Below are positions 44,152 through 53,617 of a stretch of 64,000 bases of DNA, one piece after another. The position numbers and the translations under genes were made by a program. Below the pieces are notes generated by a model. The model was not told the origin of the DNA. It made no database searches and saw only the letters and a program-made list of their open reading frames with translations. The DNA is from an uncultured Clostridia bacterium (GTDB lineage Bacteria > Bacillota > Clostridia > TANB77 > CAG-508): positions 46,831 through 110,830 of the forward strand of contig CAKOUU010000002.1 of NCBI GenBank assembly GCA_934120675.1, read 5' to 3'. Each line of letters opens with the position of its first letter. Positions within the stretch are counted from its first letter, which is position 1.

Positions 44152-45471
44152 ATGTATAAAAATATAAAATCTAAAATTATACTAATTTCTGTATTAATAG
44201 GATTAATACTTATAGGGACTTTAGGATTTTTATATATAAATTCTTTAGCTCAAATTCCACAAGTTATAGATGGACAAGATGCCAATATATTGGTACAAGC
44301 AAAAAAAACTGTTGCTATAATAATTACTATTTATGTAGTTTCAGCAATAGCAATTTCAATATACTTATCAAAATTTGTAATTTGTCCAAAAAATAAATAT
44401 ATAAAAGGTGATGAAAGGGCTGAATTAAAGGACAAGCTTAATGAAGTTTCTTCTAGAAAAAATCAAATAGAAACAATTTTGTTACATATGACAGATGGAA
44501 TTATAGCATTTAATATGAAAGGCGAAATTATATTAATAAATCCTGCGGCCAAGAAATTTTTAAGTATTAGTCCAGAGGATAATACATTTGATGACATATT
44601 TGGAAAATTTAAATTAGATATTAATACTGAAAAAGTAATTTATTTGGATAGCTGGACATCCACAGAACAAAGAATTCAAGTTGATGACCAATATGTTAAA
44701 GTTTTATTTGCACCATTTAAAAATGAGGAAGAAAGACCAGATGGGGTAATTGCCGTGATTCAAGATATTACAGAACATGTTAAATTGGATAATATGCAAA
44801 AAGAATTAGTTGCGGATGTATCACATGAATTGAAAACACCAATAACATCAATAATGGGATATGCTGATACACTATTAGAAGGTGGATATGATGACGAAAC
44901 TCAAACTAAATTTTTAAATGTAATTGCTTCAGAATCTAGAAGAATGGCACGTTTGGTAACAGATTTATTAACTCTTTCTAGATATGATAGCAATAAAAAG
45001 AAAACGAAAAAAGAAACATTTGATTTAGGAGAACTAGTTAAAATGTGCCAGGAAAAACTGGCAATTGAAATAAAGAAAAAAGGACATAAGGTAAATTCAT
45101 TTGTTACAGCAGATGTTCCACCAGTTTATGCTGATAAAGATGATATAGAACGTGTAGTTTTAAATATCTTAACAAATAGTATTAAATATACACCAGATAA
45201 TGGTGAAATAAAAATTTATGTTGGTTTTGTTTATAATGATGCTTATATTAAGATATTTGATAATGGTATAGGTATTCCGGAAGATGATTTATCTAGAATT
45301 TTTGAAAGATTTTATAGAGTTGATAAAGCACGTACCAGAGAAATGGGTGGCACTGGTTTGGGGCTTTCTATTGCTAAAGAAATTTTGGATAAAAATGGTG
45401 GAAGTATTGATATTAAAAGTAAAGTTGGAGAGGGTACAGAAGTTGTTATTCGTATTCCAACAAAACAATAA
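44152..45471 (+). CDS. PhoR/WalK-type sensor histidine kinase
   Basis: 439 residues. Two membrane segments (about 8-30 and 49-71) enclose a very short outside loop; a PAS domain (about 105-215, HMTDGIIAFNMKGEIILINPAA) follows, then HisKA with phospho-acceptor His in ADVSHELKTPITSIMGY. HATPase_c boxes: NILTNSIKYT (N), FDNGIGIP (G1), FERFYR (F), GGTGLGLSIAKEI (G2). No response regulator gene is adjacent, so it is an orphan here. It is 22 nt after murG and probably co-transcribed, which suggests a cell-envelope signal. Confidence 0.92.
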   Translation: MYKNIKSKIILISVLIGLILIGTLGFLYINSLAQIPQVIDGQDANILVQAKKTVAIIITIYVVSAIAISIYLSKFVICPKNKYIKGDERAELKDKLNEVSSRKNQIETILLHMTDGIIAFNMKGEIILINPAAKKFLSISPEDNTFDDIFGKFKLDINTEKVIYLDSWTSTEQRIQVDDQYVKVLFAPFKNEEERPDGVIAVIQDITEHVKLDNMQKELVADVSHELKTPITSIMGYADTLLEGGYDDETQTKFLNVIASESRRMARLVTDLLTLSRYDSNKKKTKKETFDLGELVKMCQEKLAIEIKKKGHKVNSFVTADVPPVYADKDDIERVVLNILTNSIKYTPDNGEIKIYVGFVYNDAYIKIFDNGIGIPEDDLSRIFERFYRVDKARTREMGGTGLGLSIAKEILDKNGGSIDIKSKVGEGTEVVIRIPTKQ

Positions 45472-45473
45472 AA

Positions 45474-45515
45474 ACAAAGTACAAGAGAGATTATTTTTCT
45501 TGTACTTTGTTTGTT
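45474..45515 (+). terminator. terminator of the mraZ-murG-kinase cluster
   Basis: ACAAAGTACAAG (45474-45485) pairs with CTTGTACTTTGT (45499-45510), then a T-rich stretch. Confidence 0.88.
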
Positions 45516-45588
45516 ATACAAAAATTTTCTTAGACTGTGAATTGTAACAATTTTTATGTAATTGTCAAAAAATGTCGAAATATTTTTA

Positions 45589-45617
45589 TTGACACACCAA
45601 TATTGATGATGTATAAT
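45589..45617 (+). promoter_or_regulatory. consensus promoter for the coiled-coil repeat gene
   Basis: TTGACA (45589-45594), 17-bp spacer, TATAAT (45612-45617), a perfect sigma-A consensus. Confidence 0.88.
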
Positions 45618-45716
45618 GATAGCACAAAATTGAAAAAGTAATACTGATAATATCATATTTTTGTTTTAGTATTATGAAAAAAGATTTTGAATATATATAG
45701 GGAAGGAGGAGTAGAA

Positions 45717-46253
45717 ATGGCAGATAATGAAATAAAAGAAATGTTATTGGATTTAAAGAAAGGTCAAGAAGAAAGAGACAAAATATTATTTGACTTAAAA
45801 AAAGGACAAGAAGAAAGAGACAAAATATTATTTGACTTAAAGAAAGGACAAGAAGAGAGAGACAAAATATTATTTGACTTAAAGAAAGGACAAGAAGAGA
45901 GAGATAAAATATTATTTGACTTAAAGAAAGGACAGGAAAAATTATTTAAGGGTCAAGAAGAATTATTTAGAGGTCAAAAACAATTATTTGATGGTCAAGA
46001 AAAACTAATAAACAGAGTTGATAAAATTGAAGAAAGACAACAAAACATGGATAATAGGTTAGACAAAATAAGCCAATCAGTAGCTGTAATAGAAAATGAC
46101 CATGGAGAAAAACTTCAAGTTTTATTAGACGTAGTCACAGGACATATAAAAAAATTTGATTCAGAAAATAGCAAGATAGAAAAATGCGAAGAAAGATTAG
46201 ATGATCATGATAACAAAATCTATGCTTTAAATTCAGTAGTTCAAGCGTATTAA
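45717..46253 (+). CDS. coiled-coil protein with 14-residue tandem repeats
   Basis: 178 residues, hydrophilic, no membrane segment. Four copies of a 14-residue unit (DLKKGQEERDKILF) at residues 12-67, coded by 42-bp direct repeats at 45750-45917, then shorter KGQEELF-type heptads, and a C-terminal helical part with IEERQQNMDNRLDKISQSVAVIENDHG that recurs in small clostridial coiled-coil proteins of unknown function. ATG 45717 after GGAAGGAGGAG. The repeats are very similar at DNA level, so their number may vary between strains. Confidence 0.75.
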   Translation: MADNEIKEMLLDLKKGQEERDKILFDLKKGQEERDKILFDLKKGQEERDKILFDLKKGQEERDKILFDLKKGQEKLFKGQEELFRGQKQLFDGQEKLINRVDKIEERQQNMDNRLDKISQSVAVIENDHGEKLQVLLDVVTGHIKKFDSENSKIEKCEERLDDHDNKIYALNSVVQAY

Positions 46254-46263
46254 TTTTAAAGTA

Positions 46264-46297
46264 ATACCCTATTGAACTTCAAGATTCAATAGGGTAT
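46264..46297 (+). terminator. hairpin after the coiled-coil gene
   Basis: ATACCCTATTGAA pairs with TTCAATAGGGTAT; A+T-rich sequence follows but no clean T run. Confidence 0.6.
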
Positions 46298-46382
46298 ATA
46301 ATATTATATCACAAATGCAAATTACATTTTACTCAACATATATAAAGTCAATGCAAATCACATTTATTAAATTTTATAAATA

Positions 46383-48791
46383 TTATTTAACAACAACATT
46401 ATAAATTTTATTTTTAACATAAATCTCTTTAACAATAGTCTTACCATCCAATTTAGAATCAATAGCATTATGAACTTTTTCTTTAACAGAAGATTCATCT
46501 TCATCAACAGAAATAGTTATAGTTGCCTTTAATTTTCCATTAAATTGAATAGGTAATGTAATTTCATTATCAACAGTTTTTTCTTCATCATATTCTGGCC
46601 AAGAGTATGTAGAAATATCGGCTTCAAAACCAGCAATTTTATTAAGTTCTTCAGTGATGTGTGGTGCAAATGGGTTTAATAAAGTTAAGAATGTTTTGAA
46701 TTCAGCTTTATTAATTTTACCAATTTTGTAAAATTCGTTAACCATTGTCATAAATGTAGATACAGAAGTGTTAAATTTCATATCCTCAATATCTTGTGAA
46801 ACTTTTTTAATTGCTTTATGCATAATTTTTTCAGCTTCTGGTGAATATGAATCGCCATCAACTAACATATTTTGCATATTCCAAACTCTGTCTAAGAATT
46901 TACCACATCCACGGATACTTTCCATAGACCATGCAGCAACTTGGTCAAATGGTCCCATGAACATTTCATAAACTCTGAAAGTATCTGCACCAAATTCATT
47001 TACTATATCATCTGGGTTAATAACGTTTCCTTTAGATTTAGACATTTTTTCACCATTTGTTCCCAAAATCATTCCATGAGAAGTACGTTTTTGATATGGT
47101 TCTTTTGTAGGAACAACACCAATATCATATAAGAATTTATGCCAAAATCTTGAATATAATAAATGTAAAGTTGTATGTTCCATACCACCATTGTACCAGT
47201 CAACAGGTGACCAATATTCTAAGGCTTCTTTTGACGCAAGTTCTTTATCATTATGTGGGTCCATATATCTTAAGAAATACCAAGAAGAACCAGCCCATTG
47301 AGGCATTGTATCTGTCTCTCTTTTTGCAGGTTTACCACAATGAGGACAAGTTGTATTAATCCAGTCTGTTTGTTTTGCTAAAGGTGATTCACCATTTTCT
47401 CCAGGTGTAAATTCTTCAACTTCTGGTAATCTTAAAGGTAAGTCTTTTTCGTCAAGTGGAACCCAACCGCAGTCTTCACAATAAACCATTGGAATAGGTT
47501 CACCCCAATATCTTTGACGAGAAAATACCCAGTCACGCAATTTGTAATTAACTTTTTTAGTACCAATATGATTATCTTCTAAGTATTTTATAACAGCCTT
47601 TTTAGCTTCAGCAACTTCTAAACCATTTAAGAAATTAGAATTGATAAGTTTACCTGTTGCAACATCTGTAAATGCCTCTTTTGATAAATCGACATTTTCA
47701 CCATCAACAACTTGAACAATTGGTAAATTGAATTTTTTAGCAAATTCATAATCACGAATATCATGAGCAGGAACAGCCATTATTGCACCAGTACCATATG
47801 TAATTAAAACATAATCAGAAATCCAAATTGGAATTTCTTTATTTGTTAATGGATTAATAGCTGTAATACCTTTAATTTCAACACCAGTTTTTTCTTTATT
47901 TAATTCAGAACGCTCAAATGCTGATTTTAAACTTGCTTGTTTTTGATATTCTTGAACTTCATCTAAGTTTTCAATTTTATCTTCTAACTCTTTTAAAATA
48001 GGATGTTCTGGTGAGATAACCATATAGGTTGCCCCAAATAAAGTGTCAGGTCTTGTTGTGTAAACAGTTAAATTTTTATTCATATTAGTAATTTTGAAAT
48101 TAACTTCTGCACCCTCTGATCTACCAATCCAATTTTTTTGTTGAACTTTGATTTTCTCTAAGAAATCAACATCGTCTAAATCATCTATTAATTTTTGAGC
48201 ATAATCAGTAATTTTTAGCATCCATTCAGATTTTTCTTTTTGTACAACAGGGCTTCCACATCTTTCACAAACACCGTTAACAACTTCTTCATTTGCTAAA
48301 CCAACTTTACAACCTGTACAGAAGTTGATAGGCATTGTTGTTTTATATGCTAGACCGTGTTTATATAGTTGAATGAAAATCCATTGTGTCCATTTATAAT
48401 ATTCAGGGTCTGTTGTGTCAATTTTTCTAGACCAGTCAAAAGAAAATCCTAAAGATTTTAATTGTTCTGTAAAGTGTGCTATATTTTGAGCTGTTGTTAT
48501 TTTAGGATGTACATTTGTCTTTATTGCATAGTTTTCAGCAGGTAAACCAAATGCATCAAATCCTATTGGAAATAAAACATTATATCCTTGTAATCTTCTT
48601 TTTCTTGCAATAATGTCTAATGCCGTGTAACTACGAGGATGTCCAACGTGTAGACCTTGTCCTGATGGATATGGAAATTCTATTAGTCCGTACCATTTTT
48701 TCATTGTATAATCATTTTTGGCATTAAATGTTCCTTCTTTGTCCCATTTTTCTTGCCACTTTTTTTCTATTTCTTTAAAATTGTAAGCCAT
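46383..48791 (-). CDS. leuS: leucyl-tRNA synthetase
   Basis: Class I synthetase that charges tRNA-Leu. 802 residues, normal length. HIGH-type motif H48-V-G-H51, editing domain with [29 protein letters not shown], and KMSKSKGN in the second active-site motif. ATG 48791 after GAAAGGAGC. The leader from its promoter is only about 30 nt, so there is no room for a T-box. Confidence 0.98.
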   Translation of the reverse strand: MAYNFKEIEKKWQEKWDKEGTFNAKNDYTMKKWYGLIEFPYPSGQGLHVGHPRSYTALDIIARKRRLQGYNVLFPIGFDAFGLPAENYAIKTNVHPKITTAQNIAHFTEQLKSLGFSFDWSRKIDTTDPEYYKWTQWIFIQLYKHGLAYKTTMPINFCTGCKVGLANEEVVNGVCERCGSPVVQKEKSEWMLKITDYAQKLIDDLDDVDFLEKIKVQQKNWIGRSEGAEVNFKITNMNKNLTVYTTRPDTLFGATYMVISPEHPILKELEDKIENLDEVQEYQKQASLKSAFERSELNKEKTGVEIKGITAINPLTNKEIPIWISDYVLITYGTGAIMAVPAHDIRDYEFAKKFNLPIVQVVDGENVDLSKEAFTDVATGKLINSNFLNGLEVAEAKKAVIKYLEDNHIGTKKVNYKLRDWVFSRQRYWGEPIPMVYCEDCGWVPLDEKDLPLRLPEVEEFTPGENGESPLAKQTDWINTTCPHCGKPAKRETDTMPQWAGSSWYFLRYMDPHNDKELASKEALEYWSPVDWYNGGMEHTTLHLLYSRFWHKFLYDIGVVPTKEPYQKRTSHGMILGTNGEKMSKSKGNVINPDDIVNEFGADTFRVYEMFMGPFDQVAAWSMESIRGCGKFLDRVWNMQNMLVDGDSYSPEAEKIMHKAIKKVSQDIEDMKFNTSVSTFMTMVNEFYKIGKINKAEFKTFLTLLNPFAPHITEELNKIAGFEADISTYSWPEYDEEKTVDNEITLPIQFNGKLKATITISVDEDESSVKEKVHNAIDSKLDGKTIVKEIYVKNKIYNVVVK

Positions 48792-48827
48792 TTTTGTGCT
48801 CCTTTCGCATTATCTATGATAAGTGCT

Positions 48828-48856
48828 ATTATATACCAAAAATATAGATGTTTCAA
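48828..48856 (-). promoter_or_regulatory. promoter for leuS
   Basis: Minus strand TTGAAA (48856-48851), 17-bp spacer, TATAAT (48833-48828). Confidence 0.75.
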
Positions 48857-48896
48857 TACTTTTGGTAAAATTAATTACATAGTAACAAACTATGAC

Positions 48897-48924
48897 TTGA
48901 AAAAATTTTTTAATATGATATAAT
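48897..48924 (+). promoter_or_regulatory. promoter for the HD hydrolase gene
   Basis: TTGAAA (48897-48902), 16-bp spacer, TATAAT (48919-48924), divergent from the leuS promoter. Confidence 0.72.
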
Positions 48925-48950
48925 CCATTAGAAAAGAAGGGAAGTAAACA

Positions 48951-49718
48951 ATGAACATAGATATAAAAAAAGCAAAACAAGCATTTAAAGAATATGTAAG
49001 AAAATATAATCCGGAAGATGAAAAAATAAGATTAAAAATTGCACATATTGAAAGAGTATCACAAATAGCAAAAAAAATAGCAATACAACAAAACTTAAGT
49101 GAAGAGGATATACAACTTGCTGAATTAATAGGGCTATTACATGATATTGGGAGATTTGAACAAGTAAGGCTATATCATACTTTTGTTGACAAAGATAGTA
49201 TAAACCATGGGGAATATGGTGCAAAAGTTTTATTTGAAGATGGATTAATTAGAAATTTTATAGAAACTGATGAATTTGATGAGATTATTAAATTATCAAT
49301 TCTGAATCATAATAGAGCAAAAATTCAAGATGGTCTAACAGAAAGACAAAATTTACATGCAAGAATAATAAGAGATGCAGATAAAATAGATATTTTTGCA
49401 ATATTAACAGTAGGAGATAAAAAGGCAATATGGGAAAAGGCTGATTTATCAAATGATATAATAACAGACGAAATTTATAAAGAATTTACTCAAGACAGTA
49501 CAATAGACTATAAAAATAGAGAAACTAGTGCAGATATATTGGTAAGTCATTTTGCATATGTATATGATTTTAATTTCACAGAATCTTTAAAGATTATAAA
49601 GGAAAATGGATATCTAGAAAAATTATATAAGAGATTTACATTTAAAGATAAAAAAACAATGGAAAGATATAATGAAATTTATGAAATTGCAAAAAAATAT
49701 CTAGAAGAAAAAGGATGA
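48951..49718 (+). CDS. HD-domain phosphohydrolase
   Basis: 255 residues, soluble. HD metal motif LLHDIGRFEQ (about residue 65), preceded by HIERVSQIAKKIA; a later SILNHNRAKI and RDADKIDIFAI complete the usual H...HD...D pattern. Substrate unknown; relatives act on nucleotides or phosphoesters. RBS AGAAGGGAAG. It lies 4 nt before topB, so probably one operon. Confidence 0.85.
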   Translation: MNIDIKKAKQAFKEYVRKYNPEDEKIRLKIAHIERVSQIAKKIAIQQNLSEEDIQLAELIGLLHDIGRFEQVRLYHTFVDKDSINHGEYGAKVLFEDGLIRNFIETDEFDEIIKLSILNHNRAKIQDGLTERQNLHARIIRDADKIDIFAILTVGDKKAIWEKADLSNDIITDEIYKEFTQDSTIDYKNRETSADILVSHFAYVYDFNFTESLKIIKENGYLEKLYKRFTFKDKKTMERYNEIYEIAKKYLEEKG

Positions 49719-49722
49719 TAAA

Positions 49723-51675
49723 ATGAGCAAAAAATTATTAATAACAGAAAAGCCGTCAGTAGCAATGGAATTTGCAAAAGCATTAAAAATAACAGCACCA
49801 AGAAAAAATGGATATATAGAATCAAATGATTGGATAATAACGTGGTGTGTAGGACATTTAGTAACAATGAGTTATCCAGAAAAATATGATGAAAAAATGA
49901 AATTTTGGAGATTAGATACACTTCCATTTATTCCTAAAGATTGGAAATATGAAGTAATATCAAATGTTCAAAATCAATTTAATATTGTACAGGGGTTAAT
50001 GCAAAGAGAAGATATAGAAGAAATCTATAATGCGGGGGACTCTGGGCGAGAAGGAGAATATATTCAAAGGCTTGTTTTAATGATGGCACATCCAAATCCA
50101 AAAGCAAAGGTTAAAAGAGTGTGGATAGACTCACAAACAGAAGAGGAAATATTAAGGGGAATAAGAGAGGCAAAAGATTCTTCTGAATATGATAGCCTTT
50201 CAGATAGTGCATATTTAAGAGCAAAAGAAGATTATTTAATAGGAATTAATTTTTCAAGATTATTGTCAATTACACAAGGGAGAACATTAGCAAATAAAAT
50301 AAATGAAGAAAAGGCCTCAATTTCAGTTGGACGTGTTATGACTTGTGTTTTGGGAATGATAGTTTCAAGAGAAAGAGAAATTAGAAATTTTGTTAAGACA
50401 AAATATTATAAAATAGTTGGAGAATTTGGTGATGAAAATTCAGCATTTAAAGCAGAATGGAAAGTAAACGAAAAATCAAAATTATTTGAATCACCATTAT
50501 TATATAATGAAACAGGCTTTAAAAGTGAGCAAAAAGCAAAAGATTTTATTGTTTCATTGCAAGGAAAAAAAGCGATAATTACAGAATTAAAAAAATCAAA
50601 ACAAAAAGAAAATGCTCCATTGTTATTCAACTTAGCAGAAATTCAAAATGAGTGTACAAAAAGGTTTAAAATAAAGCCAGAAGAGACACTAGATGTTATT
50701 CAAAATTTATATGAAAAGAAATTGGTTACATATCCAAGAACTGATGCAAGAGTACTATCAACTGCAGTTGCTAAAGAAATTTCTAAAAATTTAAATGGAA
50801 TTGCCAAGGGATTTAAAGATGAAGAAATACAAGGATTTGTAAAGAAAATGGTAGAAGAAAAATATCCAACAAATAATTTGACAAAAACAAGATATGTAAA
50901 TGATAGCAAAATAACAGACCACTATGCAATAATTCCAACAGGTCAAGGATATGAAAACTATGATAAATTACCAGAATTGCAAAAGCAAATTTATAAATTG
51001 ATAGTAAAAAGATTTTTAGCAATTTTTTATCCACCTGCAGAATACAGTAAAGTACAAGTAACAGTTGATGTAGAAGGTGAAACATTTTATGCAAGTGGAA
51101 AAGTTTGTATTAACAGAGGATATTTAGAAATTGCAAAATCAACAGGGAAAAATACAACTGAGAAATCCACAGAAGATGCACAAAATGTGGAAAAAACAGA
51201 TGATACAGATTTAGAAATTTTGAAAAAATTAAAAAAAGGTCAAGAAGTTTTAGTAAAGAATTATGAAATAAAAGAAGCGGAAACATCACCACCTTCAAGA
51301 TATAATTCTGGTTCAATAATTCTTGCTATGGAAAATGCAGGAAAACTTATTGAAGATGAAGAACTTCGTGAACAAATAAAAGGTGCCGGAATTGGTACAA
51401 GTGCTACTCGTGGTGGAATTATTGAAAAATTGGAAAGAATTAAGTATATTGAAATAAATAAAAAGACTCAAATTATTACTCCTACAAATAAAGGTGAGAT
51501 TATTTATGATATTGTTAATTTTTCTATGCCTGATATGCTTAATCCTAAACTTACTGCTAGTTGGGAGAAGGGGTTAGATATGGTTGCTAAAAAAGAAATT
51601 GAACCACAGGTATTTATGACTAAACTTGAAAATTATATTAATTCTAAGTTTAATAAATTAGTTGTTAAGATGTAA
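49723..51675 (+). CDS. topB: DNA topoisomerase III (type IA)
   Basis: Relaxes or decatenates DNA through a transient 5'-phosphotyrosine bond. 650 residues. Toprim domain KLLITEKPSVAMEFAKAL with the acidic triad region NAGDSGREGEYIQRLV; catalytic tyrosine Y337 in VTYPRTDARVLS; SPPSRYNSGSIILAMEN and GIGTSATRGGIIEKL follow. No C-terminal zinc fingers. ATG 49723, 4 nt after the HD gene. A REP-like element follows the stop codon. Confidence 0.95.
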   Translation: MSKKLLITEKPSVAMEFAKALKITAPRKNGYIESNDWIITWCVGHLVTMSYPEKYDEKMKFWRLDTLPFIPKDWKYEVISNVQNQFNIVQGLMQREDIEEIYNAGDSGREGEYIQRLVLMMAHPNPKAKVKRVWIDSQTEEEILRGIREAKDSSEYDSLSDSAYLRAKEDYLIGINFSRLLSITQGRTLANKINEEKASISVGRVMTCVLGMIVSREREIRNFVKTKYYKIVGEFGDENSAFKAEWKVNEKSKLFESPLLYNETGFKSEQKAKDFIVSLQGKKAIITELKKSKQKENAPLLFNLAEIQNECTKRFKIKPEETLDVIQNLYEKKLVTYPRTDARVLSTAVAKEISKNLNGIAKGFKDEEIQGFVKKMVEEKYPTNNLTKTRYVNDSKITDHYAIIPTGQGYENYDKLPELQKQIYKLIVKRFLAIFYPPAEYSKVQVTVDVEGETFYASGKVCINRGYLEIAKSTGKNTTEKSTEDAQNVEKTDDTDLEILKKLKKGQEVLVKNYEIKEAETSPPSRYNSGSIILAMENAGKLIEDEELREQIKGAGIGTSATRGGIIEKLERIKYIEINKKTQIITPTNKGEIIYDIVNFSMPDMLNPKLTASWEKGLDMVAKKEIEPQVFMTKLENYINSKFNKLVVKM

Positions 51676-51681
51676 AAAATA

Positions 51682-51709
51682 GGGATTAGGGGACAGGTCT
51701 TCAAATCCC
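51682..51709 (+). repeat. REP-like element, family B, copy 2
   Basis: GGGATTAGGGGACAGGTC then TTCAAATCCC, flanked by AAAAATA and TATTTTTT so that the whole can fold as a terminator for topB. It starts 6 nt after the stop codon. Confidence 0.8.
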
Positions 51710-51733
51710 TATTTTTTACAAAAAGAAAGAGGA

Positions 51734-51760
51734 GAGAAAAGCATAGGCTAATCTCTCCAA
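51734..51760 (-). terminator. terminator of the 65-residue minus-strand gene
   Basis: Minus strand GGAGAGA pairs with TCTCTCC, then TCTTTCTTTTT. Confidence 0.6.
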
Positions 51761-51765
51761 ATTAT

Positions 51766-51963
51766 TTATACGACGACAGTCTTTTTGGCCATCATTTGAG
51801 CCTCAATTCTTTCAGATTGAGTTAAACAATTATTTTTGAATCCGGCTTCTTTGATGGCTAATTGGGCACTGTATGGATTTGCCATAACCATTCCAACTTT
51901 TATTCCATCACGGAACAAATCAAGCAGCAAGTGCCCTGCTGAGGTTTTTACTGTTTTGTACAT
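51766..51963 (-). CDS. small protein of unknown function
   Basis: 65 residues, no family recognised. Starts MYKTVKTSAGHLLLDLFRDG, with no membrane segment. Support for a real gene: its own promoter (TTGACT-17-TATAAT), an AGAGGAT ribosome-binding site and a terminator, all on the minus strand. Stands alone between topB and rpsF. Confidence 0.65.
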   Translation of the reverse strand: MYKTVKTSAGHLLLDLFRDGIKVGMVMANPYSAQLAIKEAGFKNNCLTQSERIEAQMMAKKTVVV

Positions 51964-52038
51964 AATATCCTCTTTCTGCCTTCCTTAAACTTTTTTTGGA
52001 AGGACTTTTGTGCTTTGTTAATAAGTTACTATAGTTAT

Positions 52039-52067
52039 ATTATATCCTAATTTACATAAAAAGTCAA
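52039..52067 (-). promoter_or_regulatory. promoter for the 65-residue gene
   Basis: Minus strand TTGACT (52067-52062), 17-bp spacer, TATAAT (52044-52039). Confidence 0.75.
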
Positions 52068-52213
52068 ATTTATATTTAACAAAATTAACAAAAACAGTTG
52101 CAAATCAGCAAAATATATGATAAAATAGCTATGCTTAAAAAGATTATAGTTATTTTTAAGCATCTCTACTTAACGAAAAGTTAGGTTGCAAAATCCATAG
52201 GGAGGTGAAAATA

Positions 52214-52498
52214 ATGAACAAATACGAAAGTGTTATCATTGTTAATCCAAATTTAGATGAAGCTGGATTAAAGGCTTTAGAAGAAAAATTTACAGGATTA
52301 ATCAATGAAAATGGAAAAGTTGAATCAGTTGAAAACATAGGTAAAAAAAGATTAGCTTATGAAATCAAAAAATTCAAAGAAGGTACATATATGATATTTA
52401 GCTTTGAAGCAAATCCAGATTCAATAAAAGAACTTGAAAGAGTTTACAGAATTACAGATGATGTAATTAAATTCATCGTTGTAAGAAAAGAAGACTAA
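52214..52498 (+). CDS. rpsF: 30S ribosomal protein S6
   Basis: 94 residues. MNKYESVIIVNPNLDEAGL, then GKKRLAYEIKKFKEGTYMIFSFEANP, typical of S6. ATG 52214 is chosen over the earlier GTG because GGAGGTGA lies 6 nt before it. First gene of the rpsF-ssb-rpsR operon, an arrangement common in Firmicutes. Confidence 0.97.
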   Translation: MNKYESVIIVNPNLDEAGLKALEEKFTGLINENGKVESVENIGKKRLAYEIKKFKEGTYMIFSFEANPDSIKELERVYRITDDVIKFIVVRKED

Positions 52499-52553
52499 TC
52501 AAAAAAATAAAAAGTGGGACCTTAGATTAAAGTAATGAAAGGAAGAAAAGAAA

Positions 52554-52982
52554 ATGAACAAAGTAATATTAATGGGAAGACTTACAAGAGACCCAGAAGT
52601 AAGATATACACAAACAAATAATACTCTAGTTGCTTCTTTTAGTTTAGCAGTAAATAGAAGATTTGTTAGACAAGGAGAAGAAAGACAAGCAGACTTTATT
52701 AACATAGTTGCTTGGAGTAAACTAGGAGAATTTTGTAGTAAGTACTTTAAAAAAGGTCAACAAGTTGGTATAATTGGAAGAATCCAAACAAGAACATGGG
52801 ATGATGATCAAGGTGTTAAACACTATGTAACAGAAGTTGTTGCAGAAGAAGCATATTTCGCAGATAGTAAAAGAGAAGGAGATATGGGAGCTGGAACTTT
52901 TGAAAATACTTTTGGTAATACAATGCCAGGAAGTATGGGTTCTGATTTTGAAACATCATCTACAGATGATTTACCATTTTAA
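52554..52982 (+). CDS. ssb: single-stranded DNA-binding protein
   Basis: Replication SSB. 142 residues. OB fold MNKVILMGRLTRDPEVRYTQTN, FINIVAWSKLGEFCSKYFKKGQ, VGIIGRIQTRTWDD, Gly-rich linker and the acidic C-terminal tip DDLPF that recruits partner proteins. Between rpsF and rpsR. Confidence 0.98.
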   Translation: MNKVILMGRLTRDPEVRYTQTNNTLVASFSLAVNRRFVRQGEERQADFINIVAWSKLGEFCSKYFKKGQQVGIIGRIQTRTWDDDQGVKHYVTEVVAEEAYFADSKREGDMGAGTFENTFGNTMPGSMGSDFETSSTDDLPF

Positions 52983-53029
52983 TAGACTATGAAAGTTAAG
53001 TGCTTTCATAAGAGAGGGGGAAAATAAAA

Positions 53030-53305
53030 ATGGCTGATAAAAAACAAAGAAGAAATAATAAAAATTATGATGAAGATTATAATCCAAAATTCAGAAAACA
53101 AAGAAAGAAAGTTTGTGTTTTATGTAGTGACAAAAATTTTGAATTAGATTACAAAAACGCTGATCAATTAAAGAAATTTGTTAATGATAAAGGTAAAATC
53201 TTACCAAGAAGAACAACAGGATGTTGTGCAAAACATCAAAGAGATATTACTACAGCAGTTAAAAGAGCTAGACATATTGCTGTATTACCATATGCTCAAC
53301 AATAA
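53030..53305 (+). CDS. rpsR: 30S ribosomal protein S18
   Basis: 91 residues. An extended basic and Asn-rich N-terminus, then [22 protein letters not shown] with a CxxC pair, and [43 protein letters not shown]. Ends with two nested terminator-like stems. Confidence 0.97.
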   Translation: MADKKQRRNNKNYDEDYNPKFRKQRKKVCVLCSDKNFELDYKNADQLKKFVNDKGKILPRRTTGCCAKHQRDITTAVKRARHIAVLPYAQQ

Positions 53306-53360
53306 TATGAATATAAAAAGACTGAAACTTTATATTTTGAGTTTTGGTCTTTTAAATTTT

Positions 53361-53395
53361 AAGACTAGAGCCATCAATGTGTTTCTAGTCTTTTT
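53361..53395 (+). terminator. terminator after rpsR
   Basis: AAGACTAGA pairs with TTCTAGTCTT, then T run. A weaker AAAAGAC/GTCTTTT stem lies at 53315-53353 before it. Confidence 0.78.
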
Positions 53396-53423
53396 CTAAT
53401 TCATTATAAAATGGTTTGTGCAT
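53385..53423 (-). CDS. possible 12-residue micro-ORF
   Basis: ATG CAC AAA CCA ... GAC TAG gives MHKPFYNELEKD. A full AAAGGAGG site (53438-53431) is 7 nt before the ATG, and a TATACT -10-like box lies upstream on the minus strand. No terminator on this strand. It could also be chance. Confidence 0.25.
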   Translation of the reverse strand: MHKPFYNELEKD

Positions 53424-53617
53424 AGCATGGCCTCCTTTTGAATTTTAAACTTCTAATATCTAGTATAGCAAAATTTACATAAATTTATAAATTAATTGCA
53501 ATTTGTTAGAAAATATAGTAAAATATAATAGATTGGTTGAAAGTTATAAATAAATTTTATGCAAAAATAATTTTGCTGAAAAATATGAATAAATAAAATT
53601 GAAAAGAAGGTAAAAAA

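Noticed and set aside
48792..48830. T-box leader for leuS
   Set aside because: The predicted leader is only about 30 nt and has no T-box sequence.
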